A stretch of DNA of 64,000 nt from Kentomonas sorsogonicus (GCA_030347455.1 JAQOSZ010000059.1:1-64000), one strand, 5' to 3'. Positions 30,670 through 39,306 are shown, numbered from the stretch's first letter. Made by a program: numbers and translations. The notes: generated by a model not told the origin, from the sequence alone.

Positions 30670-31746
30670 TCAGCCGGCGAGGTCGGCGGCGGACCCAAAA
30701 AAGGCGCCGGCCTCCCCAGCCGCCCCCGCACTCTCGGCGTCCTCCGCCTCCACCACGCAGAGGCACGCGCGCCCGTCGGGGCCCTGCAGGGGCGGCAGGC
30801 GGAGCACGCCCGCGTCGCACTGCCGGCGGACGGCGGCGGCGGCGAGGCGGCGGGCGTGGGGCGGCAGCTGCCGGTGTCCAACCGCCACGCTGAGGCCTTG
30901 CAGAATGAGGAAATCGGGCAAAACGAACGCGGCGGCGGCGGCGCTCTCGTCGGCGGCGGCGGCAGCAGCGGGCAAGCCCTCGGGGTACCGCACGACGCAC
31001 CACACGCACGTCTGCAGACGCGCGGCAACGCTGTCGGGTTTAGCGCCGTCCGCCGTCACCGACAGCACGTTCGCCGGCAGCAGCGGCTGCAGCGCCTCCC
31101 AGTGCCGCGCCGCGCGCGCCGCCCGCTCCTCCGCCGCCACCTCCACCGGCGCTGCCGCCGCCGCCCCGGCGCCGCTGAGCACAGGGAAGGCGCCGCTCAC
31201 GGCCTCCAGCCGCACCGCCGGGAGGCCCAGCAGCAGCGCCCGCGCGACGCCGGTGAGGGCGGCCGGCAGCTCGTCCGCCCCGCACGCGTCGCCCCACGCG
31301 TCGGCGAGGGCGGCGAGGCCGCGGGCGGCCCCCAGCACGTGCGCCCGCAGGCGGGGCGGCAGCAGCGACGGCAGCAGACGGCACAGCGGCCGCCCGCGCA
31401 CCCACACCGGCGCCGCCCGCAGTCTCAGCACCGCCCCCTCCGCGGCGCCGCCGGCGACGACGCGCCCCCCGCACAGCGCCGCCCCCCACAGCCCCTGCCC
31501 CTCCTCACCGCCGCCGGGGGGGAAGAGCAGCACTAGCGGGCGCGCGGCGAGGGAGGCGAGCGACGCGCCTCCGCCCTCCAGCACGCAGGCGCCGCCGGCG
31601 GAGGCCGCAAAGTGCGCCCGCAGCTGACAGGGAATGCTGGGCGGCGGGGCGGCGGCGGCGTCATCGCCTGTCGCGCCGTCCCTATTGGATGTGTCTGTGT
31701 CAGGTGCGATAGCCTCGCGGGGGCGCTTGCCGCGTCTGGGGGGCAT
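30670..31746 (-). CDS. Hypothetical protein, 358 aa
   Basis: ATG at 31746, TGA at 30670, uninterrupted. The N-terminus MPPRRGKRPREAIAP has a basic cluster that could be a nuclear localisation signal. The remainder is Ala/Leu/Gly-rich with ordered segments such as LRAAPVWVRGRPLCRLLPSL, VWCVVRYPEGL, FVLPDFLILQGLSVAVGHR and LPPHARRLAAAAVRRQC. I recognise no domain, catalytic motif or membrane helix. GC-rich codon use and lack of interruption support a real gene. A CA repeat lies in its presumed 5' leader. Confidence 0.65.
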   Translation of the reverse strand: MPPRRGKRPREAIAPDTDTSNRDGATGDDAAAAPPPSIPCQLRAHFAASAGGACVLEGGGASLASLAARPLVLLFPPGGGEEGQGLWGAALCGGRVVAGGAAEGAVLRLRAAPVWVRGRPLCRLLPSLLPPRLRAHVLGAARGLAALADAWGDACGADELPAALTGVARALLLGLPAVRLEAVSGAFPVLSGAGAAAAAPVEVAAEERAARAARHWEALQPLLPANVLSVTADGAKPDSVAARLQTCVWCVVRYPEGLPAAAAAADESAAAAAFVLPDFLILQGLSVAVGHRQLPPHARRLAAAAVRRQCDAGVLRLPPLQGPDGRACLCVVEAEDAESAGAAGEAGAFFGSAADLAG

Positions 31747-32447
31747 GGAGACCGTGAGGGTCAACGCGATTGGTTTGTGAATGTGTGTGTGTGTGTGTGT
31801 GAGTGTGTGTGTGTGATGGGTGATCAATTGGAATGTGAAGAAATATCAGTGATGGGTCTTGTGAAAGAAATCCAGTAATAAAGGAAGAAAGAGGGGGAGG
31901 AGGTGTTGCAGGAAACGAGGTGGGCATCAAACGCCAGGCACGACAGGAAAGCAAGCGCAGAGGTAGCACGTAAGGAATGCAGCAGTGATATTCTTCGTAT
32001 ACACTAAAGATATATATTACTCCGGAAGCTTCCAACAGCTAAAACCTTTTGGGTGCCTTTGAAACATGACGCACTATAGTTTCCCTTTTTCTTTCGAAGT
32101 CCAATGGCGAAAGAGATACAGCAATAATAAAAACTAGTAGTAGAGTACAGTAAACTAAACAATGGTAAAAGTACAAGGTTCAGTTCAGGCGACTGATGAC
32201 ATTTGGTTGCAGGCAGGCGAAAAAAAAAAGTGAGAACGAGAATACTTATATATCTAGAAGATACGTCTCGGTGTGTATGTAACCGGACGAAACGAGACAA
32301 GAAACGCAAAGCGAAATGGTGTGCATGTATCTCTAAAATGAAAAAGGCAGATGATGAGGAAAAAAAAACACGAGAGGCTGGTGACAACATACGAAGGCAG
32401 AAAAAGAAAACTATAAAAGTGCATTGATGCATGCGTGTAGTCTTAAT
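31747..32447. other. Spacer with CA-repeat leader
   Basis: Starts with a (GT)n run on the + strand at 31781-31816 (CA on the coding strand), then AT-rich sequence. No gene seen. Confidence 0.5.
31781..31816. repeat. (GT)n microsatellite
   Basis: Slightly interrupted GT repeat, a CA repeat in the 5' leader of the gene starting at 31746. Confidence 0.85.
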
Positions 32448-32933
32448 CTAGTTCCTCTGCTGCTGGCGGCGGTACACGGCGTAGGCGCCCCCGGCGGCGG
32501 CGAGGGCGGCGAGGAGCGCGAGCAGCGTGCCGGCGGAGACGGCGGGGGCCGGCAGCGTGCTGTAGTGCAGGTAGAGAATGCCGTCCTCGTCGTTCTTGTA
32601 GACGCGGTGCAGCTCGCCCATCTCGTTGTCGGCGCGCAGCGGGCGGCCGCTCACCTTGGGCACAACCAGGCGCCCCTGCAGCCCGGCGACGCGCTTCAGC
32701 TCCAGCACCGCCGCCTCCAGCGTGCAGTCCTCCGGCAGCGCCATCAGCGTGTACGTCGGCGGCGGGGCGGCGCCCGCGTCGGCCGGCGGCGGCGGCAGCG
32801 ACGCGTCCCCCGGCTCGCACTGGAAGACCACAGCGACGAAGCCGTCGTTATCTTTCATGAGCGCCTGCACGGACGAGCGGCGGCGCGCGGCCGGCAGCTC
32901 GCGCTGGTAGTCGTACTGCACGGGCGCGGACAT
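32448..32933 (-). CDS. Tail-anchored ATG8-like (ubiquitin-fold) protein
   Basis: 161 codons, ATG at 32933, TAG at 32448. The body follows ATG8 in order: an N-terminal helix RELPAARRRSSVQALMKDND (ATG8: FEKRKAESERI), strand VAVVFQCE (ATG8: IPVICEKA), LMALPEDCTLEAAVLELKRV (ATG8: LVPADLTVGQFVYVIRKRI), and MGELHRVYKNDEDGILYLHY (ATG8: MSAIYQEHKDKDGFLYVTY). Instead of the short tail with a lipidation glycine, residues about 132-154 form a hydrophobic helix (SAGTLLALLAALAAAGGAYA) followed by basic YRRQQQRN, the form of a C-terminal tail anchor. A proline/alanine insertion (PPPPADAGAAPPP) sits between the second and third elements. ATG8 tethers to membranes by a lipidated glycine; this protein could be fixed in an ER, outer mitochondrial or glycosomal membrane without conjugation. 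That role is inference. Confidence 0.75.
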   Translation of the reverse strand: MSAPVQYDYQRELPAARRRSSVQALMKDNDGFVAVVFQCEPGDASLPPPPADAGAAPPPTYTLMALPEDCTLEAAVLELKRVAGLQGRLVVPKVSGRPLRADNEMGELHRVYKNDEDGILYLHYSTLPAPAVSAGTLLALLAALAAAGGAYAVYRRQQQRN

Positions 32934-34427
32934 GGGGGGAAGGGGAAGGAGTGAGGAGTGAGGAGTGATGAGAAAATAAGAGGGGTCTTGCGAGTCGCGG
33001 CTGTGCTTCGGCTTGTAGTACGTGCATGGGAGAGAGGCGCAAGAGGAAAGAGTATGCAGTGATGTTAGGAAAAAGCTAACGCAGGAAGCAAATGTCCGCA
33101 AATCGGCCACAAAGCAAAAGGAGATGGAGGACTCTTTCAGTAGTGAGTGCGCATCATTCCAGAGTTAAAACACTGGATTACAATGAGTGGTGTGAGATGA
33201 TGTGTTCACTGCACTGCTGCCACCACCGCTACGAGACTCTGCCGCATTTATTCTTGTATGTCGCAGTGCACGCATTAATGTGATTTTTAGTACTTTATGC
33301 GTGGGTGCGTAGGAAGAACTATCACAGGGAGGAAAGAGGAAAGAGAGAAAGCAGCGCGCACTGGGAAAGGAAAAAAAAAACAGTAAAAGAGAAGAAGTGG
33401 ACGGTGCAGTGTCAAGCGCAGCCGCGACAGCAGATTAGCTGGACCGTCTTCTTTGTTTTTCCATCTTGTTTTTCCTTCGCCCTCCCTCTTTCCCTTTCAT
33501 AACGATGTGAGCAGATGCTATTTTTTCCACCGCTATATGGGGTGTTGTGATATTCTGATTAGGAGCAAGAAAGGGAGAGAGAGAGAAAAGTGTGTTTAAA
33601 ACGGCAAAAAAATAAAACAAAGCGAGACGGAAAAGTGGGGGAGAGACTGATAGGGAGAGAAGAAAATAGATCAAAAGATGAAGTTACTTCATAAAACTCA
33701 ACGACGATGAATTCATTTAAAAAAGGAAAGAAAGAAAGAAAGAAAGAGGGAAAGAAAGAAAAACAGAGGGAGAAGAGCGGAGAGAAATCATTATACTTTT
33801 ATTTTTAGTAAGTTTCGAGATTTTGTTGTTGTTGTCATGGACGCACAAATGGCTTCTTTTTATGTGTGTATATATGTGTTATTGATGTGGTTATTAAGAT
33901 TCAATAGCCAAATAGATGAAGGGAAATATAAGGAAAGGAAGCGAAAGGAAACCAGAGAATTTCGTAGTAGCCCTTTTAGAATTATTTTTAAAGCGTTATT
34001 GTTGTGTATGTGGTTATACAGATTTTCAGCTATTAAAAAGAAAATTTTAAGAGAAAGATAGGGTAAATAAAAGTCAGCAAAAAAAAAAAAAAGGAGAGGC
34101 AAGAAGGAAGGAAAATGTCTCGCTAACTTGTATAGCTCAGCACCGCATGATTTCTTTCACTTCCTCTTCATTTCGCTCACCCCTATTTACACAGCACGCT
34201 TCTCTCTCCTAGCTGATTGCTTGAGCATGCGTTTATATTTTAAAAAAATAAAGTAAATGCGGTGGTTTTTGCGACTGTATATCGAGAAGCTCTCGCGACT
34301 CCGTCTGTGCGTGTGTGCACACCCTCCGTCGCCCAGTGAGAAGAGACGCAGAAGGAGGGAGGCGGGAAGTGAGGGAGACGCGCATACACAGACGCCCGGC
34401 ACGCGGTGTAGGCACACGTCGCGCCGC
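32934..34427. other. 1.5-kb AT-rich spacer
   Basis: Begins with CT-rich leader of the ATG8-like gene (coding strand). Contains (GAAA)n at about 33722-33760 and an A run at 34079-34092. No gene seen on either strand. Confidence 0.5.
33722..33760. repeat. (GAAA)n microsatellite
   Basis: GAAA units with minor interruptions in an AT-rich spacer. Confidence 0.85.
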
Positions 34428-35972
34428 TCACATCTTGGAGGCGAAGAGTTTCTTGTCGTAGCTGTGGAGGGAGTGGACGCCGCCCTCGCCCTGCGCGGTG
34501 GCGGAGCGCTTCTCGAAGAGCACCTGCCCCTCGTACATGCCCTCGCGCACCGCGTCAAAGCTGCGCTCGCCGATGTCCTGCGCGGACTGCTGCAGACCCT
34601 TCTCGATGTAGCCGAGGAGCTTGAGCACGCTGCCCTTGTCGACCGCGCTGCCGCTCACGCCCTGCGCCACCTGCACCGCCTCGTTCTCGGACAGGTACCG
34701 CTTGCCGCTCTCCTTGCCCTGGCTCATCGCCTCGAGGCTGCCCATGCCGCGGTACACCTTGAGGCGCAGGCCGTTCTTGAAGAAGTACTCGCCCGGCGTC
34801 TCGGTGGTGCCGCTGAGCATCCCGCCCAGCATCGCGCAGCTCGCGCCGATCGCGAGGGCCTTGCAAATATCCCCGACGGTCCGCAGGCCGCCGTCGGCGG
34901 TGCACGGGACGCCGCGGGAGCGGCAGTAGCGCGCGACCTTGTAGACGGCCGTCCCCTGCGGGCGCCCGCACGCGAGCACCTCCTGCGTGATGCAGATGCT
35001 GCCGCTGCCCATGCCGATGCGGATGCCGTCCGCGCCCGCGTCGATGAGGTTCTTGGCCTGGTCCTGCGTCACGACGTTGCCGGCGACGACCTCGAGGTGC
35101 GGGAAGGTGCGCTTCGCCCAGCGGATGAAGCCCATCTGGTAGATGGTGTTGCCCTGCGAGCTGTCCAGCACCAGCACGTCGATGCCGGCCGCCACCAGCG
35201 CCGACACGCGCGCCTTGTCGTCCTCGCGAGTGGAGGTGGCGGCGGCGCACGCGAGGCGGCCGCTCTTGTCGAGCGTGCTGTGGGGGTACTGCCGCGCGGC
35301 GACGGCGTTGCGGCGGGCGCACAGGTACACCACCTCGCCCTGCTCGTTGAGGATGGGGAGGTAGCCGTGGCGGCTGCGGTTGAGGACGTCCATGGCCTCC
35401 TCCAGCCGGATCGGCGCCTGCTCGACCGTCATCGCCTCGCGGCGCGTCATGACGGCGCTCACCGGCGTCTGCGGGTCCTTGACGTAGTCAATATCCTTGG
35501 AGCACACGATGCCCAGCAGCTTGCCGTGCGGGTCGCCGGTCTCCGTCACGAGGATCCCGGAGATGCCCTTGGAGGCCTTGATCGCGAGGATCTCGGCGAC
35601 GGTGGTGGTGGGCGCGACCGACTTGGGGCGCGAGATGAAGCCGTTGCGGTACGCCTTGACGGACTTGACCATCTGCACCTGCCGCTCGACGGTGCAGTTG
35701 TTGTGCAGCACGCCGATGCCGCCCATGAGGCTCATCGCCTTGGCCATCTCGCTCTCCGTGATGGTGTCCATCGGGGAGCTCACGATGGGGAGGTGCAGGC
35801 GGATCTTCTTGGTGAACTGCCCGGCCACGCTCACGTCCGCCGCGCCGAAATCGATGAAGCCGGGCAGAATGATGATGTCGTTGTACGTGAGGCCCTCCTT
35901 GGAGAAGAGCTCCTCCGCCGTGTGACCGTCGCGGATCGTCTTGTACTTGAAATTGCTCTTCGCCTCCGACAT
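34428..35972 (-). CDS. IMPDH: IMP dehydrogenase with glycosomal targeting signal
   Basis: 514 codons, ATG at 35972, TGA at 34428, uninterrupted. It oxidises IMP to XMP with NAD+, the first committed step to GMP, which matters in purine-salvaging protists. The TIM-barrel N-terminal part has LTYNDIIILPGF and VSSPMDT. A CBS-domain pair lies at about residues 115-235. The catalytic loop is GMGSGSICITQE with Cys 327. The flap ends near GKRYLSEN, and GGLRTVGDICKALAIGA is the IMP phosphate-binding region. The protein ends ASKM, a type-1 peroxisomal signal, so it should go to glycosomes as known for Leishmania IMPDH. Length matches the family (about 514). A 14-nt T tract lies just upstream on the coding strand. 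Confidence 0.95.
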   Translation of the reverse strand: MSEAKSNFKYKTIRDGHTAEELFSKEGLTYNDIIILPGFIDFGAADVSVAGQFTKKIRLHLPIVSSPMDTITESEMAKAMSLMGGIGVLHNNCTVERQVQMVKSVKAYRNGFISRPKSVAPTTTVAEILAIKASKGISGILVTETGDPHGKLLGIVCSKDIDYVKDPQTPVSAVMTRREAMTVEQAPIRLEEAMDVLNRSRHGYLPILNEQGEVVYLCARRNAVAARQYPHSTLDKSGRLACAAATSTREDDKARVSALVAAGIDVLVLDSSQGNTIYQMGFIRWAKRTFPHLEVVAGNVVTQDQAKNLIDAGADGIRIGMGSGSICITQEVLACGRPQGTAVYKVARYCRSRGVPCTADGGLRTVGDICKALAIGASCAMLGGMLSGTTETPGEYFFKNGLRLKVYRGMGSLEAMSQGKESGKRYLSENEAVQVAQGVSGSAVDKGSVLKLLGYIEKGLQQSAQDIGERSFDAVREGMYEGQVLFEKRSATAQGEGGVHSLHSYDKKLFASKM

Positions 35973-36018
35973 GGCTGAGGATGACGCGATAAAGAGAGAA
36001 GTTCAAAAAAAAAAAAAA
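35973..36018 (-). promoter_or_regulatory. Predicted trans-splice acceptor region of IMPDH
   Basis: On the coding strand a T14 tract (36018-36005) is followed by a pyrimidine-rich stretch. The first AG after it ends at 35975, only two bases from the ATG at 35972. If used, the spliced-leader exon would join almost directly to the start codon. Acceptors further upstream are possible. Confidence 0.45.
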
Positions 36019-36442
36019 TACTAGCGCGACAGAGTGTCTATGAGTATGCTAAGAAACACAACTAAACGTAGGGAAATTGAGGGGGGGAAAGAAGATTATT
36101 ATTGTTGTTGTGATTAAAACAAGATGACGAATTGATAAAGGAGCCGGATATTTCTGGAAGAGGGGAGGGGGAACAAGATGCGAAGGTAAAAGAAAGGGAG
36201 GCGCAAAGAGGCAATGTGAAACGGCAATGAAGAAAAGAAAAACACCTGAAATGGAGAGAAACAAAAGGCAATAACACAAAAACTCAGAACGAAACAAGAG
36301 CAATACTACAAGGGAGAAAATCAACCACTTATTTGAGGGGGTGTGGCACAGTGTGAAATAAATAAAAGGAGTAGGATCGAGAATCCAATGCTGAATAAAA
36401 GTAAGTCAGTATAATAGATAACTTACGAAGAATAAACTTTAA
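36019..36442. other. AT-rich spacer between IMPDH and the snoRNA array
   Basis: No gene seen. AT-rich sequence ends abruptly at 36443 where the GC-rich repeat array begins. Confidence 0.5.
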
Positions 36443-36445
36443 GCG

Positions 36446-36534
36446 GTCGCACGCTCCTCAGAAGCCCTGAAGGGTATCGATCAGCGGGCTCAGTAGCGGA
36501 GCAGGGTGGGTGTCACTCATCCGGAGCGTGCGAC
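36446..36534 (-). ncRNA. Box C/D snoRNA D, unit 1
   Basis: A 12-bp perfect terminal stem (GTCGCACGCTCC with GGAGCGTGCGAC) encloses a 65-66 nt body. Box C is the variant GGATGA (36517-36522), D is CTGA (36458-36461), D' is CTGA after CCGCTA, and C' is TGATCGA. Guide candidates are ACCCTTCAGGGCTT before D and ACCCTGCTCCGCTA before D'. I could not assign rRNA targets from memory. The strong stem and paired D/D' support the call despite the weak C box. Confidence 0.75.
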
Positions 36535-36624
36535 GCAGCCGCGTGTGCGCGCGGGTGCCTGTCGGGGGGAGGCGTGGGGTAGGGGAGTCAGGGGGGAGAG
36601 GGAGCGGGGGGCGCCGCGCGGCGG

Positions 36625-36713
36625 TCAGACTTACTATCTAACGATTCTATATGGGTGATCATCGTCCAGGGGTCAGTTTTCCCGAGTTACATGGTGAATA
36701 GCTTTCTCATCAC
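36625..36713 (-). ncRNA. Box C/D snoRNA C, unit 1
   Basis: Box C GTGATGA (36707-36713), D' CTGA after CTCGGGAAAA, C'-like CGATGAT, and D CTGA (36625-36628), 89 nt in all, flanked by CGGCGG and CCGCCG that form a terminal stem. The D guide TCGTTAGATAGTA can pair over 13 bp (one G-U) with the universally conserved large-subunit rRNA segment UACUAUCUAGCGA. The base opposite the fifth guide position is A, the predicted 2'-O-methylation site. The rRNA segment is quoted from memory of yeast 25S. Confidence 0.85.
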
Positions 36714-36772
36714 CCGCCGGCGGTCGCCCTCGCGGCGGTGCGGTCTCGCCCCCGCGCACGCGCGCGCGCGCG

Positions 36773-36852
36773 TCAGTGCCGTGTGTGTTAACAAGTGCAT
36801 CAGATTTCAGACTCGTCTTCCAATTATTTTGTAATCTTAGCAATTTCATCAC
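36773..36852 (-). ncRNA. Box C/D snoRNA B, unit 1
   Basis: Box C GTGATGA (36846-36852), D' CTGA (GAGTCTGA), C' CTGATG, and D CTGA (36773-36776), 80 nt. Outside the boxes CCCGCG and CGCGGG, plus CG runs, can form the terminal stem. Guide candidates are TTGGAAGACGAGT before D' and AACACACACGGCA before D. All four boxes are near consensus. Confidence 0.85.
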
Positions 36853-36956
36853 ACCGCGGGCGCGCGCGCGGCGGGGGCGGCGTCGCCGCCGCCACAGTCG
36901 AGGAGGGGGAGGGGGGAGGGAGCGGAGAAGGCGAAGCGCAGCGCAGCGGCTCCCCG

Positions 36957-37054
36957 TCAGACAAACGACAGTTCTAACAATACCATGGGTGCATCACGTG
37001 GTGGCGCGTGCCGTGCACGGCCTCTGTGGCAGCGAAAAAGTAAAGCATCATCAC
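36957..37054 (-). ncRNA. Box C/D snoRNA A, unit 1
   Basis: Box C GTGATGA (37048-37054), C'-like GTGATG, and D CTGA (36957-36960), 98 nt. A 7-bp terminal stem GCTCCCC/GGGGAGC flanks the boxes. The D guide region reads TAGAACTGTCGTTTGT here; in the other seven copies the third base upstream of D differs (TTTCT). No D' box is clear. Confidence 0.8.
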
Positions 37055-37081
37055 GCAGGGGAGCACGGCGGGCGGCGGCGC

Positions 37082-37157
37082 GGCTCTCGCCCCATTGTTC
37101 ATCGGAAGGCCCACCGGGTGGTTAAACGGGCGGTCCGAGCGAAACGGGTCTGGCGGG
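37082..37157 (-). ncRNA. Possible H/ACA-like RNA (unit 1; repeated in every unit)
   Basis: Between snoRNA D of the next unit and snoRNA A, the minus strand can form a hairpin (TCGG...CCGA with an inner GCCC...GGGC). TGAACAAT lies on the 3' side, then GGGGCG, then AGAGCC. Trypanosome H/ACA RNAs have one hairpin and an AGA box 14-16 nt below the pocket, and the distance here is 14. The lower stem is weak, so this is only a candidate. Confidence 0.25.
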
Positions 37158-37214
37158 CGCGGCGCGGCGCGGCGCGGCGCGGCGGTGGAAGGCACAAGGC
37201 GGCGCACGCAGGCG

Positions 37215-37303
37215 GTCGCACGCTCCTCAGAAGCCCTGAAGGGTATCGATCAGCGGGCTCAGTAGCGGAGCAGGGTGGGTGTCACTCATCCGGAGCGTGC
37301 GAC
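37215..37303 (-). ncRNA. Box C/D snoRNA D, unit 2
   Basis: Same boxes and 12-bp terminal stem as the unit 1 copy at 36446-36534. Confidence 0.75.
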
Positions 37304-37393
37304 GCAGCCGCGTGTGCGCGCGGGTGCCTGTCGGGGGGAGGCGTGGGGTAGGGGAATCAGGGGGGAGAGGGAGCGGGGGGCGCCGCGCGGCGG

Positions 37394-37482
37394 TCAGACT
37401 TACTATCTAACGATTCTATATGGGTGATCATCGTCCAGGGGTCAGTTTTCCCGAGTTACATGGTGAATAGCTTTCTCATCAC
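37394..37482 (-). ncRNA. Box C/D snoRNA C, unit 2
   Basis: Same 89-nt sequence and boxes as 36625-36713. Confidence 0.85.
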
Positions 37483-37541
37483 CCGCCGGCGGTCGCCCTC
37501 GCGGCGGTGCGGTCCCGCCCCCGCGCACGCGCGCGCGCGCG

Positions 37542-37621
37542 TCAGTGCCGTGTGTGTTAACAAGTGCATCAGATTTCAGACTCGTCTTCCAATTATTTTG
37601 TAATCTTAGCAATTTCATCAC
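37542..37621 (-). ncRNA. Box C/D snoRNA B, unit 2
   Basis: Same 80-nt sequence and boxes as 36773-36852. Confidence 0.85.
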
Positions 37622-37723
37622 ACCGCGGGCGCGCGCGCGGCGGGGCGGCGTCGCCGCCGCCACAGTCGAGGAGGGGGAGGGGGGAGGGAGCGGAGAAGCG
37701 AAGCGCAGCGCAGCGGCTCCCCG

Positions 37724-37821
37724 TCAGAGAAACGACAGTTCTAACAATACCATGGGTGCATCACGTGGTGGCGCGTGCCGTGCACGGCCTCTGTGGCAGC
37801 GAAAAAGTAAAGCATCATCAC
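37724..37821 (-). ncRNA. Box C/D snoRNA A, unit 2
   Basis: 98 nt with box C GTGATGA and D CTGA; carries the majority base in the D guide (TTTCT before D). Confidence 0.8.
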
Positions 37822-37981
37822 GCAGGGGAGCACGGCGGGCGGCGGCGCGGCTCTCGCCCCATTGTTCATCGGAAGGCCCACCGGGTGGTTAAACGGGCGG
37901 TCCGAGCGAAACGGGTCTGGCGGGCGCGGCGCGGCGCGGCGCGGCGCGGCGGTGGAAGGCACAAGGCGGCGCACGCAGGCG

Positions 37982-38070
37982 GTCGCACGCTCCTCAGAAG
38001 CCCTGAAGGGTATCGATCAGCGGGCTCAGTAGCGGAGCAGGGTGGGTGTCACTCATCCGGAGCGTGCGAC
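37982..38070 (-). ncRNA. Box C/D snoRNA D, unit 3
   Basis: Same boxes and 12-bp stem as unit 1. Confidence 0.75.
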
Positions 38071-38182
38071 GCAGCCGCGTGTGCGCACCAGCGCGTGTGT
38101 GTCTGGGGGAGGCGTGGGGTAGGGGAGTCGGGGGAATTAGGGGAATCAGGGGGGAAAGGGAGCGGGGGGCGCCGCGCGACGG

Positions 38183-38271
38183 TCAGACTTACTATCTAAC
38201 GATTCTATATGGGTGATCATCGTCCAGGGGTCAGTTTTCCCGAGTTACATGGTGAATAGCTTTCTCATCAC
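38183..38271 (-). ncRNA. Box C/D snoRNA C, unit 3
   Basis: Same 89-nt body as unit 1. The base at the outer stem differs (GACGGTCAG on the + strand), which weakens one stem pair. Confidence 0.83.
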
Positions 38272-38332
38272 CCGCCGGCGGTCGCCCTCGCGGCGGTGCG
38301 GTCCCGCCCCCGCGCACACGCGCGCGCGCGCG

Positions 38333-38412
38333 TCAGTGCCGTGTGTGTTAACAAGTGCATCAGATTTCAGACTCGTCTTCCAATTATTTTGTAATCTTAG
38401 CAATTTCATCAC
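38333..38412 (-). ncRNA. Box C/D snoRNA B, unit 3
   Basis: Same 80-nt sequence as unit 1. Confidence 0.85.
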
Positions 38413-38514
38413 ACCGCGGGCGCGCGCGCGGCGGGGGCGGCGTCGCCGCCGCCACAGTCGAGGAGGGGGAGGGGGGAGGGGGAAGCGGAGAAGGCGTAGC
38501 GCAGCGGCTCCCCG

Positions 38515-38612
38515 TCAGAGAAACGACAGTTCTAACAATACCATGGGTGCATCACGTGGTGGCGCGTGCCGTGCACGGCCTCTGTGGCAGCGAAAAAGTA
38601 AAGCATCATCAC
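38515..38612 (-). ncRNA. Box C/D snoRNA A, unit 3
   Basis: Same 98-nt body as unit 2; the spacer downstream differs (GAAGGCGTAGCG on the + strand). Confidence 0.8.
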
Positions 38613-38772
38613 GCAGGGGAGCACGGCGGGCGGCGGCGCGGCTCTCGCCCCATTGTTCATCGGAAGGCCCACCGGGTGGTTAAACGGGCGGTCCGAGCGA
38701 AACGGGTCTGGCGGGCGCGGCGCGGCGCGGCGCGGCGCGGCGGTGGAAGGCACAAGGCGGCGCACGCAGGCG

Positions 38773-38861
38773 GTCGCACGCTCCTCAGAAGCCCTGAAGG
38801 GTATCGATCAGCGGGCTCAGTAGCGGAGCAGGGTGGGTGTCACTCATCCGGAGCGTGCGAC
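38773..38861 (-). ncRNA. Box C/D snoRNA D, unit 4
   Basis: Same boxes and 12-bp stem as unit 1. Confidence 0.75.
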
Positions 38862-38973
38862 GCAGCCGCGTGTGCGCACCAGCGCGTGTGTGTCTGGGGG
38901 AGGCGTGGGGTAGGGGAGTCGGGGGAATTAGGGGAATCAGGGGAGAGAGGGAGCGGGGGGCGCCGCGCGGCGG

Positions 38974-39062
38974 TCAGACTTACTATCTAACGATTCTATA
39001 TGGGTGATCATCGTCCAGGGGTCAGTTTTCCCGAGTTACATGGTGAATAGCTTTCTCATCAC
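38974..39062 (-). ncRNA. Box C/D snoRNA C, unit 4
   Basis: Same 89-nt sequence as unit 1. Confidence 0.85.
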
Positions 39063-39123
39063 CCGCCGGCGGTCGCCCTCGCGGCGGTGCGGTCCCGCCC
39101 CCGCGCACACGCGCGCGCGCGCG

Positions 39124-39203
39124 TCAGTGCCGTGTGTGTTAACAAGTGCATCAGATTTCAGACTCGTCTTCCAATTATTTTGTAATCTTAGCAATTTCAT
39201 CAC
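39124..39203 (-). ncRNA. Box C/D snoRNA B, unit 4
   Basis: Same 80-nt sequence as unit 1. Confidence 0.85.
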
Positions 39204-39306
39204 ACCGCGGGCGCGCGCGCGGCGGGGGCGGCGTCGCCGCCGCCACAGTCGAGGAGGGGGAGGGGGAGGGAGCGGAGAAGGCGAAGCGCAGCGCAGCGGC
39301 TCCCCG

